DNA from: Comamonadaceae bacterium
GTDB lineage: Bacteria; Pseudomonadota; Gammaproteobacteria; Burkholderiales; Burkholderiaceae_C
Direction: 5' to 3'
DNA length: 5,500 bases
Assembly: GCA_947455585.1 (NCBI GenBank)
Contig: CANGOY010000147.1
Span: 1-5,500 of the forward strand
Made by a program: the position numbers and the translations under genes. Under the pieces are notes generated by a model. The model saw nothing but the letters and a program-made list of their open reading frames with translations, made no database searches and was not told the origin of the DNA. The stretch's first letter is position 1. Each line of letters starts with the position of its first letter. This document shows, piece by piece, positions 5,100-5,500 of the stretch.

Positions 5100-5500
5100 A
5101 TGACATCCAACGAACATACAGAACCTAAGCGCAGCGTCTACGACACCTGTGACCCTCAATACCTTCGTGGCCTGCGTGAAGCAGCGGGCATGGATGTGTT
5201 TGTATTGGCACGAACCGCGTGTTTGTCAGTCGCGCAAGTTCGTCAACTTGAAAGCGATGACAGCGACGGTTTGTTTTATTCTGATGCCATCAAACGCCAA
5301 GCCTACAAACGCTTGTTGATGATTTTGGGCGCAGAGCCTCCAACTGTGGAGGTGCCTGAGGATTTGCGTGACGCCGGCAAAGTGGCTGACGCGCATTTGA
5401 ACACCTTGGACCAAATCGTGGCGATGAGCCATCTTCCGTCGATGAATCGTTCCACCTTGAGCGTGTTGGGTGCGGCTGTTCACAAACTCAAAGAGCACAA
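5100..5500 (+). CDS. Protein with helix-turn-helix-like N-terminus, function unknown, 3' truncated by window edge
   Basis: The frame stays open from the ATG at 5100 to the window end (133 complete codons), with an in-frame stop upstream at 5004-5006. Residues about 20-52 (YLRGLREAAGMDVFVLARTACLSVAQVRQLE) have the pattern of an XRE/Cro-like or RodZ-type helix-turn-helix: LREAAG, then VLARTACLS as first and turn helices, then VAQVRQLE as recognition helix. A segment with SDAIKRQAYKRLLMILG (61-77) follows, again like the end of such a domain. Residues 78-133 look soluble and helical with no motif I know. No membrane segment is visible, but the C-terminus is missing, so a RodZ-like anchored form cannot be excluded. 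No Shine-Dalgarno precedes the ATG; GTG 5082 is an alternative start. It is divergent from thyA across a palindrome-rich gap, so it may regulate itself or the operon (inference). Confidence 0.75.
   Translation, partial: MTSNEHTEPKRSVYDTCDPQYLRGLREAAGMDVFVLARTACLSVAQVRQLESDDSDGLFYSDAIKRQAYKRLLMILGAEPPTVEVPEDLRDAGKVADAHLNTLDQIVAMSHLPSMNRSTLSVLGAAVHKLKEH

Noticed and set aside
5226..5498. Minus-strand open frame (90 codons) at the window end
   Set aside because: The plus strand here encodes a coherent HTH-like protein with an upstream start; the minus frame has no recognisable feature.

Overview
The window looks like chromosomal DNA of a betaproteobacterium, most likely of the Comamonadaceae type (Limnohabitans or Rhodoferax relatives). 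That placement is inferred from protein character, moderate GC and gene content; no 16S or other marker is present. All seven genes are chromosomal housekeeping or regulatory types. I see no insertion sequence, phage gene, CRISPR array, tRNA or rRNA.

Layout. (1) Positions 1-2197, plus strand: the 3' part of the nitrogen sensor kinase gene glnL (ntrB), then the complete sigma54-dependent response regulator gene ntrC (glnG). Together they are the NtrB/NtrC two-component system. (2) Positions 2198-2253: a short gap between convergent genes, with overlapping inverted repeats but no convincing terminator. (3) Positions 4939-2254, minus strand: four tightly packed genes that read as one operon, thyA (thymidylate synthase), folA (dihydrofolate reductase), a small DUF4337-type membrane protein, and xth (exonuclease III). 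Gaps are 3, 14 and 11 nt. (4) Positions 4940-5099: a 160-nt divergent intergenic region unusually rich in palindromes. It holds a perfect 16-bp palindrome, a second 7-bp-arm inverted repeat close to thyA, and several ACTGT/ACAGT half-sites. (5) Positions 5100-5500, plus strand: the 5' part of a divergent gene for a protein with a helix-turn-helix-like N-terminus, running off the window end.

How the genes work together. ThyA makes dTMP and turns methylene-tetrahydrofolate into dihydrofolate; FolA reduces that back to tetrahydrofolate, so the pair forms the thymidylate cycle. Xth repairs abasic sites and 3'-blocked ends, including those left after uracil is removed from DNA, so it fits a theme of DNA precursor supply and quality. 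The DUF4337 protein has no known role in this and is the least explained operon member. NtrBC is a separate unit that merely converges on the operon.

Most of the window is ordinary. The parts most worth a second look are the palindrome-rich divergent promoter region, the HTH-like gene beside it, and the DUF4337 gene inside a folate/repair operon.
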